64,000 bases of DNA. Source: Bacillus sp. SLBN-46 (GTDB taxonomy: Bacteria > Bacillota > Bacilli > Bacillales > Cytobacillaceae). Of this stretch, positions 1 to 10,298 are shown in pieces. The position numbers and the translations under genes were made by a program. The notes below the pieces were generated by a model. That model did no database searches. It was not told the DNA's origin and saw only the letters and a list, made by a program, of their open reading frames with translations. Position 1 is the stretch's first letter, and every line of letters starts with the position of its first letter. The DNA lies in contig NZ_JAVIZM010000001.1 in NCBI RefSeq assembly GCF_031453555.1, forward strand, positions 3,913,001 to 3,977,000. Direction: 5' to 3'.

Positions 1-381
1 TGCTACTGCTGGCGCAGGTGCTGCTGCAGGTGTAGCTTCTTGCTTAGCTTCTGGTGCAGGCGCTGCTGGTGCTTCTTGTTTAGGCTCCTCATCACCATGG
101 TCACCTTTGAATTGTAGATTTTCATATCCTGGAGCATCAAATGTTACGAGTACCTGTCCAACAGTCGCTACAGTTCCTTCGCCAACTAAAACTTCCAAAA
201 CTGTTCCCTCTACTGGAGAAGGAATTTCAACTACTGCTTTATCATTTTGTATTTCACAAAGTACGTCGTCTTCTTGGACTTTATCGCCTGGTTTGATGAA
301 CCATTTTACGATTTCCCCTTCATGAATACCTTCACCGATGTCAGGCATTTTAAATTGGAATGTGGTTGCGGTTGCGCTCAC
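1..381 (-). CDS. pdhC: Pyruvate dehydrogenase E2, dihydrolipoyl acetyltransferase (partial, N-terminal 127 codons)
   Basis: This is the E2 core subunit of the pyruvate dehydrogenase complex, which transfers the acetyl group from E1 to CoA on a lipoyl arm; it runs off the left window edge. The visible part is one lipoyl domain (about residues 8-85) with the lipoylated lysine at about K48 in the NDKAVVEIP motif, followed by an Ala/Pro/Glu-rich linker from about residue 98. The start is GTG at 381, preceded by AGGAG about 10 bases upstream; the nearby ATG at 391 is out of frame. It follows pdhB by 44 bases and is surely co-transcribed. The peripheral-subunit-binding and catalytic domains lie outside the window. 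Confidence 0.95.
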   Translation of the reverse strand, partial: MSATATTFQFKMPDIGEGIHEGEIVKWFIKPGDKVQEDDVLCEIQNDKAVVEIPSPVEGTVLEVLVGEGTVATVGQVLVTFDAPGYENLQFKGDHGDEEPKQEAPAAPAPEAKQEATPAAAPAPAVA

Positions 382-425
382 TGGGATTCATCTCCTATAA
401 TATATAGATTTCAGTAGAACCTCTT

Positions 426-1403
426 TTAGAAAGTTAATACTTTTTTAGCTGTTTCGATTACGTCTTTATAGTTTGGAAGCCATACAGATTCAGCTTGTGA
501 GAAAGGATAAATTGTATCTGCAGCAGTAACACGTAATACTGGTGCTTCTAAGCTCAGGATGGCACGATCGTTAATCTCAGCTACCACGTTAGCTGCGACC
601 CCTGCTTGTTTTTGTGCTTCTTGAACAACAATAGCACGGCCTGTTTTTTCAACAGAAGCAATAATTGTATCGATATCAAGCGGGCTAATTGTACGTAAAT
701 CAACAACTTCTACAGAGTGTCCTTCTTTAGCTAATTCATCTGCAGCTTTTAATGACTCATGTACCATTGCGCCGTAAGTAATGATAGATAAATCTGTACC
801 TTCACGTTTTACATCCGCTTTTCCAAGTGGAATTGTGTATTCTTCTTCAGGAACTTCCTGACGGAATGCACGATATAATTTTAAATGCTCTAAGAATACA
901 ACTGGGTCATTGTCACGAATCGCTGACAATAATAATCCTTTTGCATCATAAGGTGTTGAAGGAACAACAACCTTCAAACCAGGTGTTTGGGCCATTAATC
1001 CCTCTAAGCTGTCTGAGTGAAGTTCAGGTGTATGTACCCCTCCACCAAACGGAGAACGAACTGTTATCGGCATATTGTAACGGCCACCAGAACGGTAACG
1101 CATACGTGACATTTGTCCAGCAATAGAATCCATTACTTCAAAAACAAATCCGAAGAATTGGATTTCAGGGATTGGACGGAAACCTGTTAAAGCAAGACCA
1201 ATTGATAACCCACCAATACCAGATTCAGCAAGTGGTGTATCAAACACACGATCTTCCCCAAACTCTTTATGAAGTCCTTCAGTTGCACGGAATACTCCGC
1301 CGTTTACACCAACGTCTTCCCCAAAAACGAGTGTTTTAGGATCGTTGCGCAACTCAGTTCTTAATGCATCAGTGATTGCTTGAATCATTGTCATTTGAGC
1401 CAT
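426..1403 (-). CDS. pdhB: Pyruvate dehydrogenase E1 component, beta subunit
   Basis: The beta subunit of the thiamine-diphosphate-dependent E1 enzyme decarboxylates pyruvate together with PdhA. The 325-residue product has the full family length. It starts [10 protein letters not shown] and carries the transketolase-like pyrimidine-binding fold ([17 protein letters not shown] near residue 30, [14 protein letters not shown] near 55) and a C-terminal transketolase domain ([11 protein letters not shown]). The gap to pdhA is only 3 bases, so translation is probably coupled. The order A-B-C matches the Bacillus pdhABCD operon; pdhD would lie beyond the left edge. Confidence 0.97.
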   Translation of the reverse strand: MAQMTMIQAITDALRTELRNDPKTLVFGEDVGVNGGVFRATEGLHKEFGEDRVFDTPLAESGIGGLSIGLALTGFRPIPEIQFFGFVFEVMDSIAGQMSRMRYRSGGRYNMPITVRSPFGGGVHTPELHSDSLEGLMAQTPGLKVVVPSTPYDAKGLLLSAIRDNDPVVFLEHLKLYRAFRQEVPEEEYTIPLGKADVKREGTDLSIITYGAMVHESLKAADELAKEGHSVEVVDLRTISPLDIDTIIASVEKTGRAIVVQEAQKQAGVAANVVAEINDRAILSLEAPVLRVTAADTIYPFSQAESVWLPNYKDVIETAKKVLTF

Positions 1404-1406
1404 GAC

Positions 1407-2573
<1,167 letters not shown>

Positions 2574-2689
2574 CTAAGTTAGATTACCCCAAAAACGCAC
2601 GGGTCATGTTGGCCTAGTTCTTGAAATTACTAATTGATAGTTTTTCACAGAAAAGAGAAGAAAAAACGAAAAATCTTCCTTCTGCCAAC

Positions 2690-2718
2690 ATTTTATTCTG
2701 TATCATTATTTTTTGTAA
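2690..2718 (-). promoter_or_regulatory. Candidate SigA promoter of pdhABC
   Basis: Read on the minus strand: -35 TTACAA (2713-2718), 17-base spacer, -10 TAAAAT (2690-2695). Transcription would begin near 2683, giving a 5' leader of about 160 bases. The inverted arms TGTATCA/TGATACA flank the -35 element. Confidence 0.4.
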
Positions 2719-2738
2719 CTAAATTGATACAATTTTTT

Positions 2739-2754
2739 AACTCATATATGAGTT
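2739..2754. promoter_or_regulatory. 16-bp perfect palindrome upstream of the pdhA promoter
   Basis: The sequence AACTCATATATGAGTT is fully self-complementary and lies about 20 bases upstream of the candidate -35. It could be an operator for a dimeric regulator. It is AT-rich, so chance is a real alternative. Confidence 0.3.
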
Positions 2755-2910
2755 TACCTCATTCATTTTCCTTCGTCAAATACTATGTTTTATAATTTTT
2801 CACCATCTATGTATTATTAATTTTTCAGGTTAATTAATTATCTGTACCAATAAACAATAACTTCTGTTATATACAATTAACACAGAATCACATTTGTTAT
2901 AATATAGAAA

Positions 2911-2934
2911 AAATCGGCTTTTTACGAGCCGATT
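2911..2934 (-). terminator. Rho-independent terminator of ykyA
   Basis: Arms AAATCGGCT and AGCCGATTT around a 6-base loop; on the minus strand the stem is followed by a T-run, just after the ykyA stop. Confidence 0.85.
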
Positions 2935-2948
2935 TCTTTGATGTATAC

Positions 2949-3611
2949 CTATTTATCCGGATTTAGACCCGCTTTTTTATAAAAAGCCAGCTTCTTATCA
3001 TTGTATTGTTCTGTTAACTGGTTAAAGTTTTCATTTGCTTCAAAGACTTTTTTGTAATTATCATTAAGCTGAACAACCTTTGCTTCTAAATCTTGTAAGG
3101 GAAGGTCTTTATTCTTAAACATCTCATATAGTTCTTTATCATTTTTTAAAGCATCAGTATATTCTTTATACAATACCTCATGTGCTTCATATCTTTTAGT
3201 CATGGTATCGTAAAGGTCATTAGCTAGTTTTTTTAACTCTTGATTATCCAAATCATCTTTAATTATAGCCACTTTCTTAAATTCCTTTTCAGAATCCTTT
3301 ATGCTGTTTGTTTCTTTTTCCATAAGTGTTTTTCTTTTCTCAGTCAAAGTCAGTGCTTTGTCGGAGAGCTTGACAATTTGGGCATATTCTTTCATACCTA
3401 GTTTGATTATCTGATCATAAAGAACTTTCTCTTCTTCCTCTAATTTAACTAGGGGGTCCTGCTGTTCCTCAAAAACCTTTTCCTTGTCAACAACCTTCTC
3501 CAACACATCATACATCTTTTCTTCAGGTGTTTCTTCAGCCTGGCATCCAGATATAATAAAAATGACAGCTATTACAGAAATAAAAAAACGCCATTTGCTT
3601 TTAAATAACAC
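2949..3611 (-). CDS. ykyA: YkyA-family lipoprotein (putative cell-wall-binding)
   Basis: This is a secreted, membrane-anchored lipoprotein of about 220 residues. It has a positively charged signal peptide, a hydrophobic core (FFISVIAVIFIISGC) and a lipobox ISGC; the remainder is highly charged and predicted largely helical or coiled coil (Lys/Glu-rich). An ATG at 3632 is also in frame, but AGGAGG lies about 7 bases ahead of a GTG at 3611, which gives a normal signal peptide, so GTG is preferred. The def-ykyA-pdhA neighbourhood is conserved with B. subtilis. Biochemical function is not established; cell-wall binding is a family label only. Confidence 0.85.
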   Translation of the reverse strand: MLFKSKWRFFISVIAVIFIISGCQAEETPEEKMYDVLEKVVDKEKVFEEQQDPLVKLEEEEKVLYDQIIKLGMKEYAQIVKLSDKALTLTEKRKTLMEKETNSIKDSEKEFKKVAIIKDDLDNQELKKLANDLYDTMTKRYEAHEVLYKEYTDALKNDKELYEMFKNKDLPLQDLEAKVVQLNDNYKKVFEANENFNQLTEQYNDKKLAFYKKAGLNPDK

Positions 3612-3785
3612 TATACACCCTCCTAATCTCATTCAACTCCTACTATATCGATACTTGGAATATTTGACAATATTGAGCACCATATAGAGTTGCATATCTA
3701 TATCATGAATCAATGATTAACATTTTATCTATTGTTTGATAGACTATGGATACTAATTAATTTTTTGAACACAGGAGTGAAAGTT

Positions 3786-4340
3786 ATGTTAACGATGGAG
3801 GATATTATTCGAGATGGCCATCCAACTCTTAGAAAAGTGGCTGCGGAAGTTGTTATGCCGCCATCAGAAGAAGATAAACAAACATTATCCAGTTTGCTGG
3901 AATACGTTATAAACAGCCAGAATAACGAAATTGCTTCCAAATATGGTTTGCGTCCCGGAATAGGTTTAGCTGCTCCACAAATTAATGTTTCCAAGCGAAT
4001 GATTGCAGTGCATGTAACAGATGAAAAAGGTGTGCTCTATAGCTACGCTCTTTTTAATCCAAAGATTGTTAGTCATTCCATTGAAAAGGCATATCTACAA
4101 ACAGGTGAAGGTTGTCTCTCTGTAGACGAAGCCATTCCAGGCTTTGTTCCTAGATATGCAAGAATTACAGTGAAAGGTATTAATCTTAATGGCGAAGAGG
4201 TTAAAATTCGTCTAAAGGGATTACCTGCTATTTGTTTTCAACATGAAATCGACCACTTAAATGGTGTGATGTTTTACGACCTTATTGATAAGCAAGAACC
4301 ATTAAGACCAATTGATGGGGCAACAGCAATTGAACGTTAA
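3786..4340 (+). CDS. def: Peptide deformylase
   Basis: The enzyme removes the N-formyl group from new proteins in the cytoplasm, using a bound Fe2+ or similar metal. All three family motifs are present: [14 protein letters not shown] (metal Cys) and QHEIDHLNG (metal His pair and catalytic Glu). The 184-residue length matches the longer Gram-positive type 2 enzymes. The reading frame is open further upstream, but ACAGGAGTGAAAGTT precedes the ATG at 3786, giving [13 protein letters not shown]. It is transcribed alone, convergent with the HAD gene, with which it shares a terminator. Confidence 0.97.
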   Translation: MLTMEDIIRDGHPTLRKVAAEVVMPPSEEDKQTLSSLLEYVINSQNNEIASKYGLRPGIGLAAPQINVSKRMIAVHVTDEKGVLYSYALFNPKIVSHSIEKAYLQTGEGCLSVDEAIPGFVPRYARITVKGINLNGEEVKIRLKGLPAICFQHEIDHLNGVMFYDLIDKQEPLRPIDGATAIER

Positions 4341-4373
4341 AAGATGGCTGACTCAGGTAGAGTCAGCCATCTT
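4341..4373. terminator. Bidirectional terminator between def and the HAD gene
   Basis: A 14-bp perfect stem (AAGATGGCTGACTC / GAGTCAGCCATCTT) with a 5-base loop AGGTA and T-runs on both sides. Confidence 0.9.
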
Positions 4374-4379
4374 TTTATT

Positions 4380-5150
4380 TTATATTAACTGAAGTTCCTT
4401 TAGTCCGTTCCATATACCATTCTCAGATACATCAGTCGTAATTAGGTCTGCATGGTCCTTAGCTTCTGCTACCCCATTCCCCATCGCCACACCTGTTCCA
4501 ACGGCTTTTAACATTTCTAAATCATTCATCCCGTCGCCAAATGCGTATACATCCTTTAATTCAAAACCTAACCGTTCAATCATTTTTTTAATGCCTTCTG
4601 CCTTTGATCCTCCCTTTGGTAAAATATCAACGGAATAAGGGTGCCATCGGATAAAATTAAAATTCGGATAGTCGACCGCGTATTTCTGTTCCTCCTGTTC
4701 CTTACAAAAAAGGAGTGACTGATACATTTTACGATTAACATAAAAATAAGCATCTTCGTCTGGATGTGTAAAATTCAAACTTCCCAAACTTTCTTCAATA
4801 TAAGGATGATGCTGCACACTTGATTTCATTGTCTTATCATTCATAAAAACTAATGGATGTTCGTTTGTTTTTGCCTGCTGGAATAGTTTTTCTAATTCTT
4901 TTTCATTTAAGGTGTTCTCATAAATTATCTCGTTCTCAAAGACAACAAATTGCCCATTAAAACTTACAAAGGAGTCTATCTCTAACTCCTCCCGTAAACC
5001 TTTGAACATAAACGGAGCTCTGCCCGTAGCAATGGCCACGAAAACTCCATTATCCTTTAACAGTTGGAGAGCTTTTTTTGTACTGGCAGGAAGATTTTTT
5101 TCATGATCAAGCAGTGTTCCATCTATATCAAAAAATACAATTTTTTCCAT
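4380..5150 (-). CDS. ykrA: HAD-superfamily phosphatase, Cof type (YkrA-like)
   Basis: A cytosolic Mg2+-dependent phosphatase of the Cof/IIB subfamily. Motif I is FFDIDGTLLD with the nucleophile Asp near residue 8, motif II is the Thr in AIATGRAP, motif III the Lys in GGSKAEG, and motif IV GDGMNDLEML. Its 256 residues match the family. Substrate is unknown; members act on sugar phosphates, FMN or pyridoxal phosphate. The ATG at 5150 has AAAGGAG about 10 bases upstream. In B. subtilis the equivalent gene also neighbours def and ykyA, which supports the symbol. Confidence 0.85.
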   Translation of the reverse strand: MEKIVFFDIDGTLLDHEKNLPASTKKALQLLKDNGVFVAIATGRAPFMFKGLREELEIDSFVSFNGQFVVFENEIIYENTLNEKELEKLFQQAKTNEHPLVFMNDKTMKSSVQHHPYIEESLGSLNFTHPDEDAYFYVNRKMYQSLLFCKEQEEQKYAVDYPNFNFIRWHPYSVDILPKGGSKAEGIKKMIERLGFELKDVYAFGDGMNDLEMLKAVGTGVAMGNGVAEAKDHADLITTDVSENGIWNGLKELQLI

Positions 5151-5176
5151 TTAAAAATAACTCCTTTTTGCTCGAA

Positions 5177-6082
5177 CTATGCTGTGAAGGTTGCGTTTGA
5201 TTTTTCCTTTGGTTTGATGGTTGAAATATATACACCAGAAAAAATGATAAGTAACCCTACCATCATGGAGAGGTGGATTTGCTCTTGTAATAAAAAAGTA
5301 CCCCAGATTATTGCTGAAACTGGTACAAGATAGGTTACAAGAGAAGCAAATTCTGCACTACCTTCTTTCACCAAATAGTAGTACAGTAAATAGGCGATTC
5401 CCGATCCTAACACTCCAAGCCCAACAAAAGGACCTAAGGTATTCATATTGACAAAAGTTGAGAGTGAATGCGGTGTCTTAAATAACACCATGATTAAGCT
5501 GATCCCAGTAGAGAAAAGTAAAGTAAAGAACGAGGTTTCTAGCACAGATAAATGAGCTAAATATTTTTTAGACAGATGAGAACCAATTCCATAGCATAGA
5601 GTTGCACCTGTCATTAAAAGAATGCCTATTACATTTCCTGAATAAATATCCCCTAATCTAAAATCAGATAAAATAAAAATGCCAAGGAAGCCAATTATTA
5701 TGCCAATCCATTGATTTTTTCTTAGTGATGAAGAAAAAAAGAATGCTCCAATAATTAAGGTCCAAATCGGTGTTGTTGCATTAATAATAGAAGCCATACC
5801 CGAAGTCAGTTTTGTTTCACTTGAACTAATGAGCAGCCATGGTAGGGCATTATTAGCTAACGCTACGAGCAATAATTGGAACCACGGAAGTGTATTTAGT
5901 TGAAATTTTTTCTTTTTCAATACCACAATTAGTAGCAGGATCATTGATCCAAATAGACATCTGCCAAAAACCACCAAGACTGGATCCATAGAGGTTAAAA
6001 GTAATTTTATAAATAAAAATGAAGTTCCCCAAATAAGGCTCAATACAGCTAAAGCACTAAATAATTTTCCCATTTCACCCAT
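5177..6082 (-). CDS. EamA/DMT-family transporter
   Basis: An integral membrane exporter of the drug/metabolite transporter superfamily. The 301 residues contain about ten hydrophobic helices in two EamA repeats (roughly residues 5-140 and 150-285); the first begins SLIWGTSFLFIKLLL, typical of the family. Substrate cannot be told from sequence. Two starts are possible, ATG at 6082 and ATG at 6073; AGAAGGAAG is better spaced for 6073, so the first three residues are uncertain. It lies upstream of the HAD gene on the same strand with a 26-base gap, so the two may form an operon. Confidence 0.85.
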   Translation of the reverse strand: MGEMGKLFSALAVLSLIWGTSFLFIKLLLTSMDPVLVVFGRCLFGSMILLLIVVLKKKKFQLNTLPWFQLLLVALANNALPWLLISSSETKLTSGMASIINATTPIWTLIIGAFFFSSSLRKNQWIGIIIGFLGIFILSDFRLGDIYSGNVIGILLMTGATLCYGIGSHLSKKYLAHLSVLETSFFTLLFSTGISLIMVLFKTPHSLSTFVNMNTLGPFVGLGVLGSGIAYLLYYYLVKEGSAEFASLVTYLVPVSAIIWGTFLLQEQIHLSMMVGLLIIFSGVYISTIKPKEKSNATFTA

Positions 6083-6256
6083 TCTTCCTTCTATTTAATT
6101 TATCCCTTTAAAACACTAAACCTTCTATTAATAATTGTCAATTTGTAATTCGTCATGAATCTTCCATGTTTATCCATGAGAAAATATGCGTTTTTATCAT
6201 ATCATAATAGTAAAAAAGCCGTTTCTTTTTAAAAACCTTCAATATTCTACCATTGA

Positions 6257-6286
6257 TTGCTTTACATTGGACAAGGATCGTATAAA
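6257..6286 (+). promoter_or_regulatory. Candidate promoter for the 23-codon ORF
   Basis: TTGCTT (6257-6262), 18-base spacer, TATAAA (6281-6286), followed by AAGGAG and the ATG at 6312. Acceptable SigA elements, not conclusive. Confidence 0.4.
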
Positions 6287-6311
6287 ATAAGAAGTAAGGA
6301 GATGATCCACT

Positions 6312-6383
6312 ATGTTAAAGAAGCTCCGGAAAAAGCTCTTAAAACAGTGGAATGATTTACTTAGAAAGAAATCCATTGCCTGA
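6312..6383 (+). CDS. Possible 23-residue cationic amphipathic peptide
   Basis: A 24-codon frame (ATG to TGA) encodes a peptide starting MLKKLRKKLLKQWNDLL and ending RKKSIA. Ten of 23 residues are Lys or Arg, and leucines recur at helix spacing, so it should form a cationic amphipathic helix. It has its own AAGGAG about 10 bases upstream, a plausible promoter and a following GC-rich hairpin at 6391-6416. I do not recognise a family. It could be a membrane-active or toxin-like peptide, a leader peptide for rpoY-rnjA, or chance. Confidence 0.4.
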   Translation: MLKKLRKKLLKQWNDLLRKKSIA

Positions 6384-6390
6384 ATTTTTC

Positions 6391-6416
6391 GAGCCCTTCA
6401 TACTTGCGGAGGGCTC
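6391..6416 (+). terminator. Hairpin after the 23-codon ORF, possible weak terminator
   Basis: Arms GAGCCCT and AGGGCTC with a 12-base loop, followed by a weak T-rich stretch. It may end the short transcript or attenuate readthrough into rpoY-rnjA. Confidence 0.45.
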
Positions 6417-6496
6417 CTTCGTTATTGTACATTGTAAAGACAGCGATTCTTTTACATACTTTTCATATTTAGTCCAAGGACTGCCAAAGAAAAAAA

Positions 6497-6525
6497 ATGA
6501 AAAAGATGAAAATGTTTTATATAAT
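6497..6525 (+). promoter_or_regulatory. Candidate SigA promoter of rpoY-rnjA
   Basis: -35 ATGAAA (6497-6502), 17-base spacer, perfect -10 TATAAT (6520-6525); rpoY starts 37 bases further on. Confidence 0.5.
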
Positions 6526-6562
6526 AGAAAAAGTTATGACCTAAGTTAGGAGCGATATTGTA

Positions 6563-6775
6563 ATGATATTTAAAGTATATTACCAAAAAAGTATTAATGA
6601 AGTACCTGTAAGAGAAAACACAAAAACAATCTTTGTTGAAGGCGAATCGGTTAGAGATGTCCGTACAAAAATTGCTGATCGTGGGTTTAATGTAGAATTA
6701 GTACAGGAAGTAACAGGAGCATTTTTAGAATATGAAAAACAAAATGAAGACTTTAAAGTATTGGAGATTGGATAA
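6563..6775 (+). CDS. rpoY: RNA polymerase epsilon subunit
   Basis: The small auxiliary subunit found on Firmicute RNA polymerase. The 70-residue product starts [18 protein letters not shown], the typical opening of this DUF1447 family, and has the expected length. AGGAGCGATATTGTA precedes the ATG. It lies 3 bases before rnjA, and this pairing is conserved across Bacillales, so the two share a transcript linking transcription machinery with mRNA turnover. Confidence 0.93.
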   Translation: MIFKVYYQKSINEVPVRENTKTIFVEGESVRDVRTKIADRGFNVELVQEVTGAFLEYEKQNEDFKVLEIG

Positions 6776-6778
6776 TTT

Positions 6779-8446
6779 ATGAAATTTGTAAAAAATGATC
6801 AAACTGCTGTTTTTGCCTTAGGTGGTTTAGGTGAAATAGGCAAAAATACGTATGCAGTTCAGTTCCAGGATGAAATCATCTTAATTGATGCTGGAATTAA
6901 GTTTCCTGAAGATGAGTTATTAGGTATCGATTATGTAATACCTGATTACACCTACCTTGTTAAAAATGAAGATAAAATAAAAGGCTTATTTGTAACACAC
7001 GGACACGAGGATCACATTGGTGGAATTCCTTACTTACTTCGTGAGATTAATATTCCTATTTACGGTGGAAAATTGGCATTGGGTTTAATTAAAAATAAAT
7101 TAGAAGAGCATGGCTTATTAAGAAATGCTAAACTGATTGAAATTAAAGAAGACGATATCATTAAATTCCGCAAAACATCGGTTACTTTTTTCCGTACGAC
7201 CCACAGTATCCCTGACTCCTATGGTATTGTTGTAAAAACACCTCCTGGTCAAGTCGTTCATACAGGTGATTTTAAATTTGATTTTACCCCTGTTGGAGAA
7301 CCAGCAAATTTGACCAAAATGGCTGAAATCGGCAAAGAGGGCGTATTGTGCTTACTTTCTGATAGTACTAACAGCGAAATACCTGATTTCACGATGTCGG
7401 AGCGTCGTGTCGGTGAAAGTATTCATGATATTTTTAGGAAAGTAGATGGCCGAATCATTTTTGCTACATTTGCGTCTAATATTCACAGGCTGCAACAAGT
7501 AGTAGAAGCTGCTGTAGTAAATGGCAGAAAAGTGGCTGTTTTTGGACGGAGTATGGAAGCAGCAATAAACATTGGCATAGAATTAGGTTATATTATTGCG
7601 CCTAAGGAAACGTTTATTGAGTCCAATCAAATTAATCGACTACCTGCAGATAAAGTGACGATCCTTTGTACAGGCAGTCAGGGTGAACCGATGGCGGCAC
7701 TTTCAAGAATTGCTAATGGGACACACCGTCAAATTCAAATTATTCCTGGGGATACTGTTGTATTTTCTTCATCACCAATTCCAGGGAATACAATCAGTGT
7801 TAGCAGAACGATTAATATGCTTTACAGAGCCGGGGCAGAGGTTATCCACGGTAAACTAAGTAATATCCATACTTCTGGTCACGGTGGTCAAGAAGAGCAA
7901 AAGCTTATGCTTCGTTTAATTAAGCCAAAATTCTTCATGCCGATCCACGGTGAATACCGGATGCAAAAAATGCATGCAAAGCTTGCAGTTGATTGTGGCG
8001 TAGAAGAAGAAAATTGCTTTATCATGGACAACGGTGAAGTATTAGCCCTCTCTGAAAATACGGCACAGGTTGCAGGGAAAATCCCTTCCGGCTCTGTCTA
8101 TATTGATGGTAGCGGCGTAGGTGATATCGGAAATATCGTTCTCCGCGATAGAAGAATTCTTTCAGAAGAAGGTTTAGTTGTTGTCGTAGTGAGTATTAAT
8201 ATGAAGGAATTTAAAATTGCTTCAGGACCAGACCTTATTTCTCGTGGATTTGTTTACATGAGAGAATCTGGTGATCTAATTAATGATGCACAAAACTTAA
8301 TTACTAAACACTTAAATAAGGTTATGGAACGAAAAACAAGCCAATGGTCTGAAATTAAAAATGAAATTACAGACACGTTAGCACCATTCCTTTATGAGAA
8401 AACAAAACGTAGACCAATGATTCTTCCAATCATTATGGAAGTGTAA
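6779..8446 (+). CDS. rnjA: Ribonuclease J1
   Basis: RNase J1 is the Zn2+-dependent 5'-3' exonuclease and endonuclease central to mRNA decay and 16S rRNA maturation in Bacillus. The metallo-beta-lactamase/beta-CASP fold is intact: HGHEDHIGG at residues 74-82, the HTGDFKFD metal loop, the beta-CASP region ([16 protein letters not shown]) and IHGEYRM, followed by the C-terminal domain. The 555 residues equal the family length. It is translated directly after rpoY. No truncation or unusual residue was seen. Confidence 0.98.
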   Translation: MKFVKNDQTAVFALGGLGEIGKNTYAVQFQDEIILIDAGIKFPEDELLGIDYVIPDYTYLVKNEDKIKGLFVTHGHEDHIGGIPYLLREINIPIYGGKLALGLIKNKLEEHGLLRNAKLIEIKEDDIIKFRKTSVTFFRTTHSIPDSYGIVVKTPPGQVVHTGDFKFDFTPVGEPANLTKMAEIGKEGVLCLLSDSTNSEIPDFTMSERRVGESIHDIFRKVDGRIIFATFASNIHRLQQVVEAAVVNGRKVAVFGRSMEAAINIGIELGYIIAPKETFIESNQINRLPADKVTILCTGSQGEPMAALSRIANGTHRQIQIIPGDTVVFSSSPIPGNTISVSRTINMLYRAGAEVIHGKLSNIHTSGHGGQEEQKLMLRLIKPKFFMPIHGEYRMQKMHAKLAVDCGVEEENCFIMDNGEVLALSENTAQVAGKIPSGSVYIDGSGVGDIGNIVLRDRRILSEEGLVVVVVSINMKEFKIASGPDLISRGFVYMRESGDLINDAQNLITKHLNKVMERKTSQWSEIKNEITDTLAPFLYEKTKRRPMILPIIMEV

Positions 8447-8454
8447 GGTACTAA

Positions 8455-8484
8455 AAAAGCTCCAGCCTCGAGGCTGGAGCTTTT
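8455..8484. terminator. Bidirectional terminator between rnjA and ktrC
   Basis: A near-perfect palindrome AAAAGCTCCAGCCTCG with its complement, A-run before and T-run after, suited to terminate both convergent genes. Confidence 0.92.
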
Positions 8485-8487
8485 GTG

Positions 8488-9147
8488 TTATTCAAGGACC
8501 TTCTTTTCAAATCGGTCAATGTCGGTATCATTTCCTATTACGATTAATACATCATTAAGGTAAATCGTTTCCTTTGCTTGTGGAGAAACAATAATTTCTT
8601 CTCCTCTTTTAATTGCAACTATATTTAGTCCATATTTCTTACGGATATCCAAATCAATTATTGTGTGACCACTAAGCTTACCGTTAGCAACGATCTCTAC
8701 TATGCTATGCTCATCAGAGAGTTGTAGATAATCAACCACATTGCTCGAGGCCATATTAGTTGCAATTCGTTTCCCCATATCCCTTTCCGGGTGTACAACA
8801 TGATCCGCTCCAATTTTCCTAAGGACTTTTTCATGATAATCATTTTGTGCTTTAACTGTAATACGTGCAACTCCTAATTCCTTTAAGATTAGGGTAGTTA
8901 AAATACTCGATTGAATATTATCGCCGATGGCTACAATTACATGATCAAAATTCCGAATCCCGAGGCTTTTTAATACATTTTCATCTGTTGTATCACCAAC
9001 CACCGCATGGGAAGCAATCATCGCATATTCATTTACTCGCTCTTCATTTACATCAATAGCTAATACTTCCATTCCTTCATCAGTTAGCGTCCGGCAAATA
9101 CTACCTCCAAAACGTCCTAACCCAATTACCGCATAACTCTTCTTCAT
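8488..9147 (-). CDS. ktrC: KtrC, K+ uptake regulatory RCK protein
   Basis: The cytosolic gating ring of a Ktr potassium transporter. An N-terminal RCK domain begins YAVIGLGRFGG (nucleotide-binding GxGxxG at about residues 8-15) and a C-terminal RCK_C domain follows from about residue 135; the latter is the c-di-AMP-binding region in related proteins. At 219 residues it is of normal length. An in-frame start exists at 9177, but GGGGGAG precedes the ATG at 9147. The membrane partner KtrD/KtrB is not in the window. The neighbourhood with rnjA is conserved with B. subtilis. Confidence 0.93.
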   Translation of the reverse strand: MKKSYAVIGLGRFGGSICRTLTDEGMEVLAIDVNEERVNEYAMIASHAVVGDTTDENVLKSLGIRNFDHVIVAIGDNIQSSILTTLILKELGVARITVKAQNDYHEKVLRKIGADHVVHPERDMGKRIATNMASSNVVDYLQLSDEHSIVEIVANGKLSGHTIIDLDIRKKYGLNIVAIKRGEEIIVSPQAKETIYLNDVLIVIGNDTDIDRFEKKVLE

Positions 9148-9216
9148 AATAGACTCCCCCGCTAACTCATTAATCATGTTGGTACTATCATAGCATTCTG
9201 GTGCTTGAGAGCGCCA

Positions 9217-10128
9217 CTAATCTTGTCTATTTCGTTTTCGTCTCTGTTTAAATACTAGTAAACCTATGAATCCGATTGCACCCAATACTATAAGGATAGG
9301 TAGGTTTCCAATAATAAAAACAACAACTCCTGACAAGAAAGCTAAGAGCATGTTCGTACTCTTCATAAATTGTTTTTTTGTTTTTTCCCATGTATTTAAC
9401 TGGTCTTTATTAAGGTCAGGAACGCTCACCTTATTCTCGTAAAGGGTAATTGTCACTGTAGAAAGTGATGTTTGATTTTCTAGATATTTCATTCTACCTT
9501 CAATGGTTTCTATTTCCTCTTGAACAACAGCTAAATCAGAAGAGATTTTTAATAGATCCTCTGTTTTAGCTGCATTCTTCATAAAAGATAGGAGCCGTTC
9601 TTCCACTACTCTTTTTGATTTTAATCTGGATTCAAGGTCAACATATTCTTCCGTTACATCTTGCCCAGAAATGTTTCTTTGTAGTACTTCTACAGCTTCC
9701 CCCTCCGCATCATGTAGAAAGGTCTGAAAATATTTTTGCGGTATTCGTATAACAATTCTTCCGCTTAATTGTTCGTTCCCCTCTTTTGCCACGTTGGATT
9801 CTGAAATATAGCCTCCATATTTTACTGCTTTTTCTTCTAAACTTTGGACTGTCTTCTCAAATTGCTTTACCCGGAGCTGCAAATCCGCTTGATAAATAAC
9901 CATCTGACTGGTTACCTCTAGTTTACCAGACTCTTTTGGTTGTGGCCCCTTATCTTTTTCACCTGAAGCATTCAATGTTTCCTCTTGGCTTCCAGATGGA
10001 GCAGAATCCATTACCGCTTTTTCTTCGTTCATCTTAGCCGATTCACTTTTACTGCTAGAACTACATCCTGCTAAAATCATGCACATAATCAGTAAATAAA
10101 TTGGTACCCATTTAATTAATCTTTTCAT
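9217..10128 (-). CDS. DUF4349 domain lipoprotein with C-terminal membrane helix
   Basis: A 303-residue envelope protein. The start is ATG at 10128 (MKRLIKWVPIY), preceded by AAAAGGGGTG; the frame is open further upstream but lacks a ribosome site there. A signal peptide ends in the lipobox ILAGC, followed by a Ser-rich linker, the DUF4349 core (about residues 75-265, with a coiled-coil stretch EEIETIEGRMKYLENQ) and a C-terminal transmembrane helix with a basic tail (KQRRKRNRQD). Function is unknown. It appears to be monocistronic. Confidence 0.85.
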   Translation of the reverse strand: MKRLIKWVPIYLLIMCMILAGCSSSSKSESAKMNEEKAVMDSAPSGSQEETLNASGEKDKGPQPKESGKLEVTSQMVIYQADLQLRVKQFEKTVQSLEEKAVKYGGYISESNVAKEGNEQLSGRIVIRIPQKYFQTFLHDAEGEAVEVLQRNISGQDVTEEYVDLESRLKSKRVVEERLLSFMKNAAKTEDLLKISSDLAVVQEEIETIEGRMKYLENQTSLSTVTITLYENKVSVPDLNKDQLNTWEKTKKQFMKSTNMLLAFLSGVVVFIIGNLPILIVLGAIGFIGLLVFKQRRKRNRQD

Positions 10129-10260
10129 AACCTTGACACCCCTTTTATATATCGTCTTTGCCAGGCAGAATAAATACACCAGTTCCGGTATTATTAATAC
10201 GGACGATAAAAAGGACACAAGGTTACAACACATCTACTTATTATTAAAAATAAACAAAAA

Positions 10261-10286
10261 ACCGTCCGTTTGATGAAACGGACAGT
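10261..10286 (-). terminator. Terminator of the ykuU-ykuV unit
   Basis: Arms ACCGTCCGTTT and AAACGGACAGT with one mismatch; on the minus strand the stem is followed by a run of Ts. It lies 12 bases after the ykuV stop. Confidence 0.88.
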
Positions 10287-10298
10287 CTTCTTTTTCAT

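Noticed and set aside
107..325. Plus-strand open frame of 72 codons opposite pdhC
   Set aside because: Antisense shadow of the lipoyl-domain coding region, with no ribosome site.
389..391. ATG as a start for pdhC
   Set aside because: It is out of frame with the lipoyl domain; GTG at 381 is in frame and properly spaced from AGGAG.
6352..6549. Plus-strand open frame between the 23-codon ORF and rpoY
   Set aside because: It overlaps the hairpin and the rpoY promoter, lacks a ribosome site, and its product looks like translated noncoding DNA.
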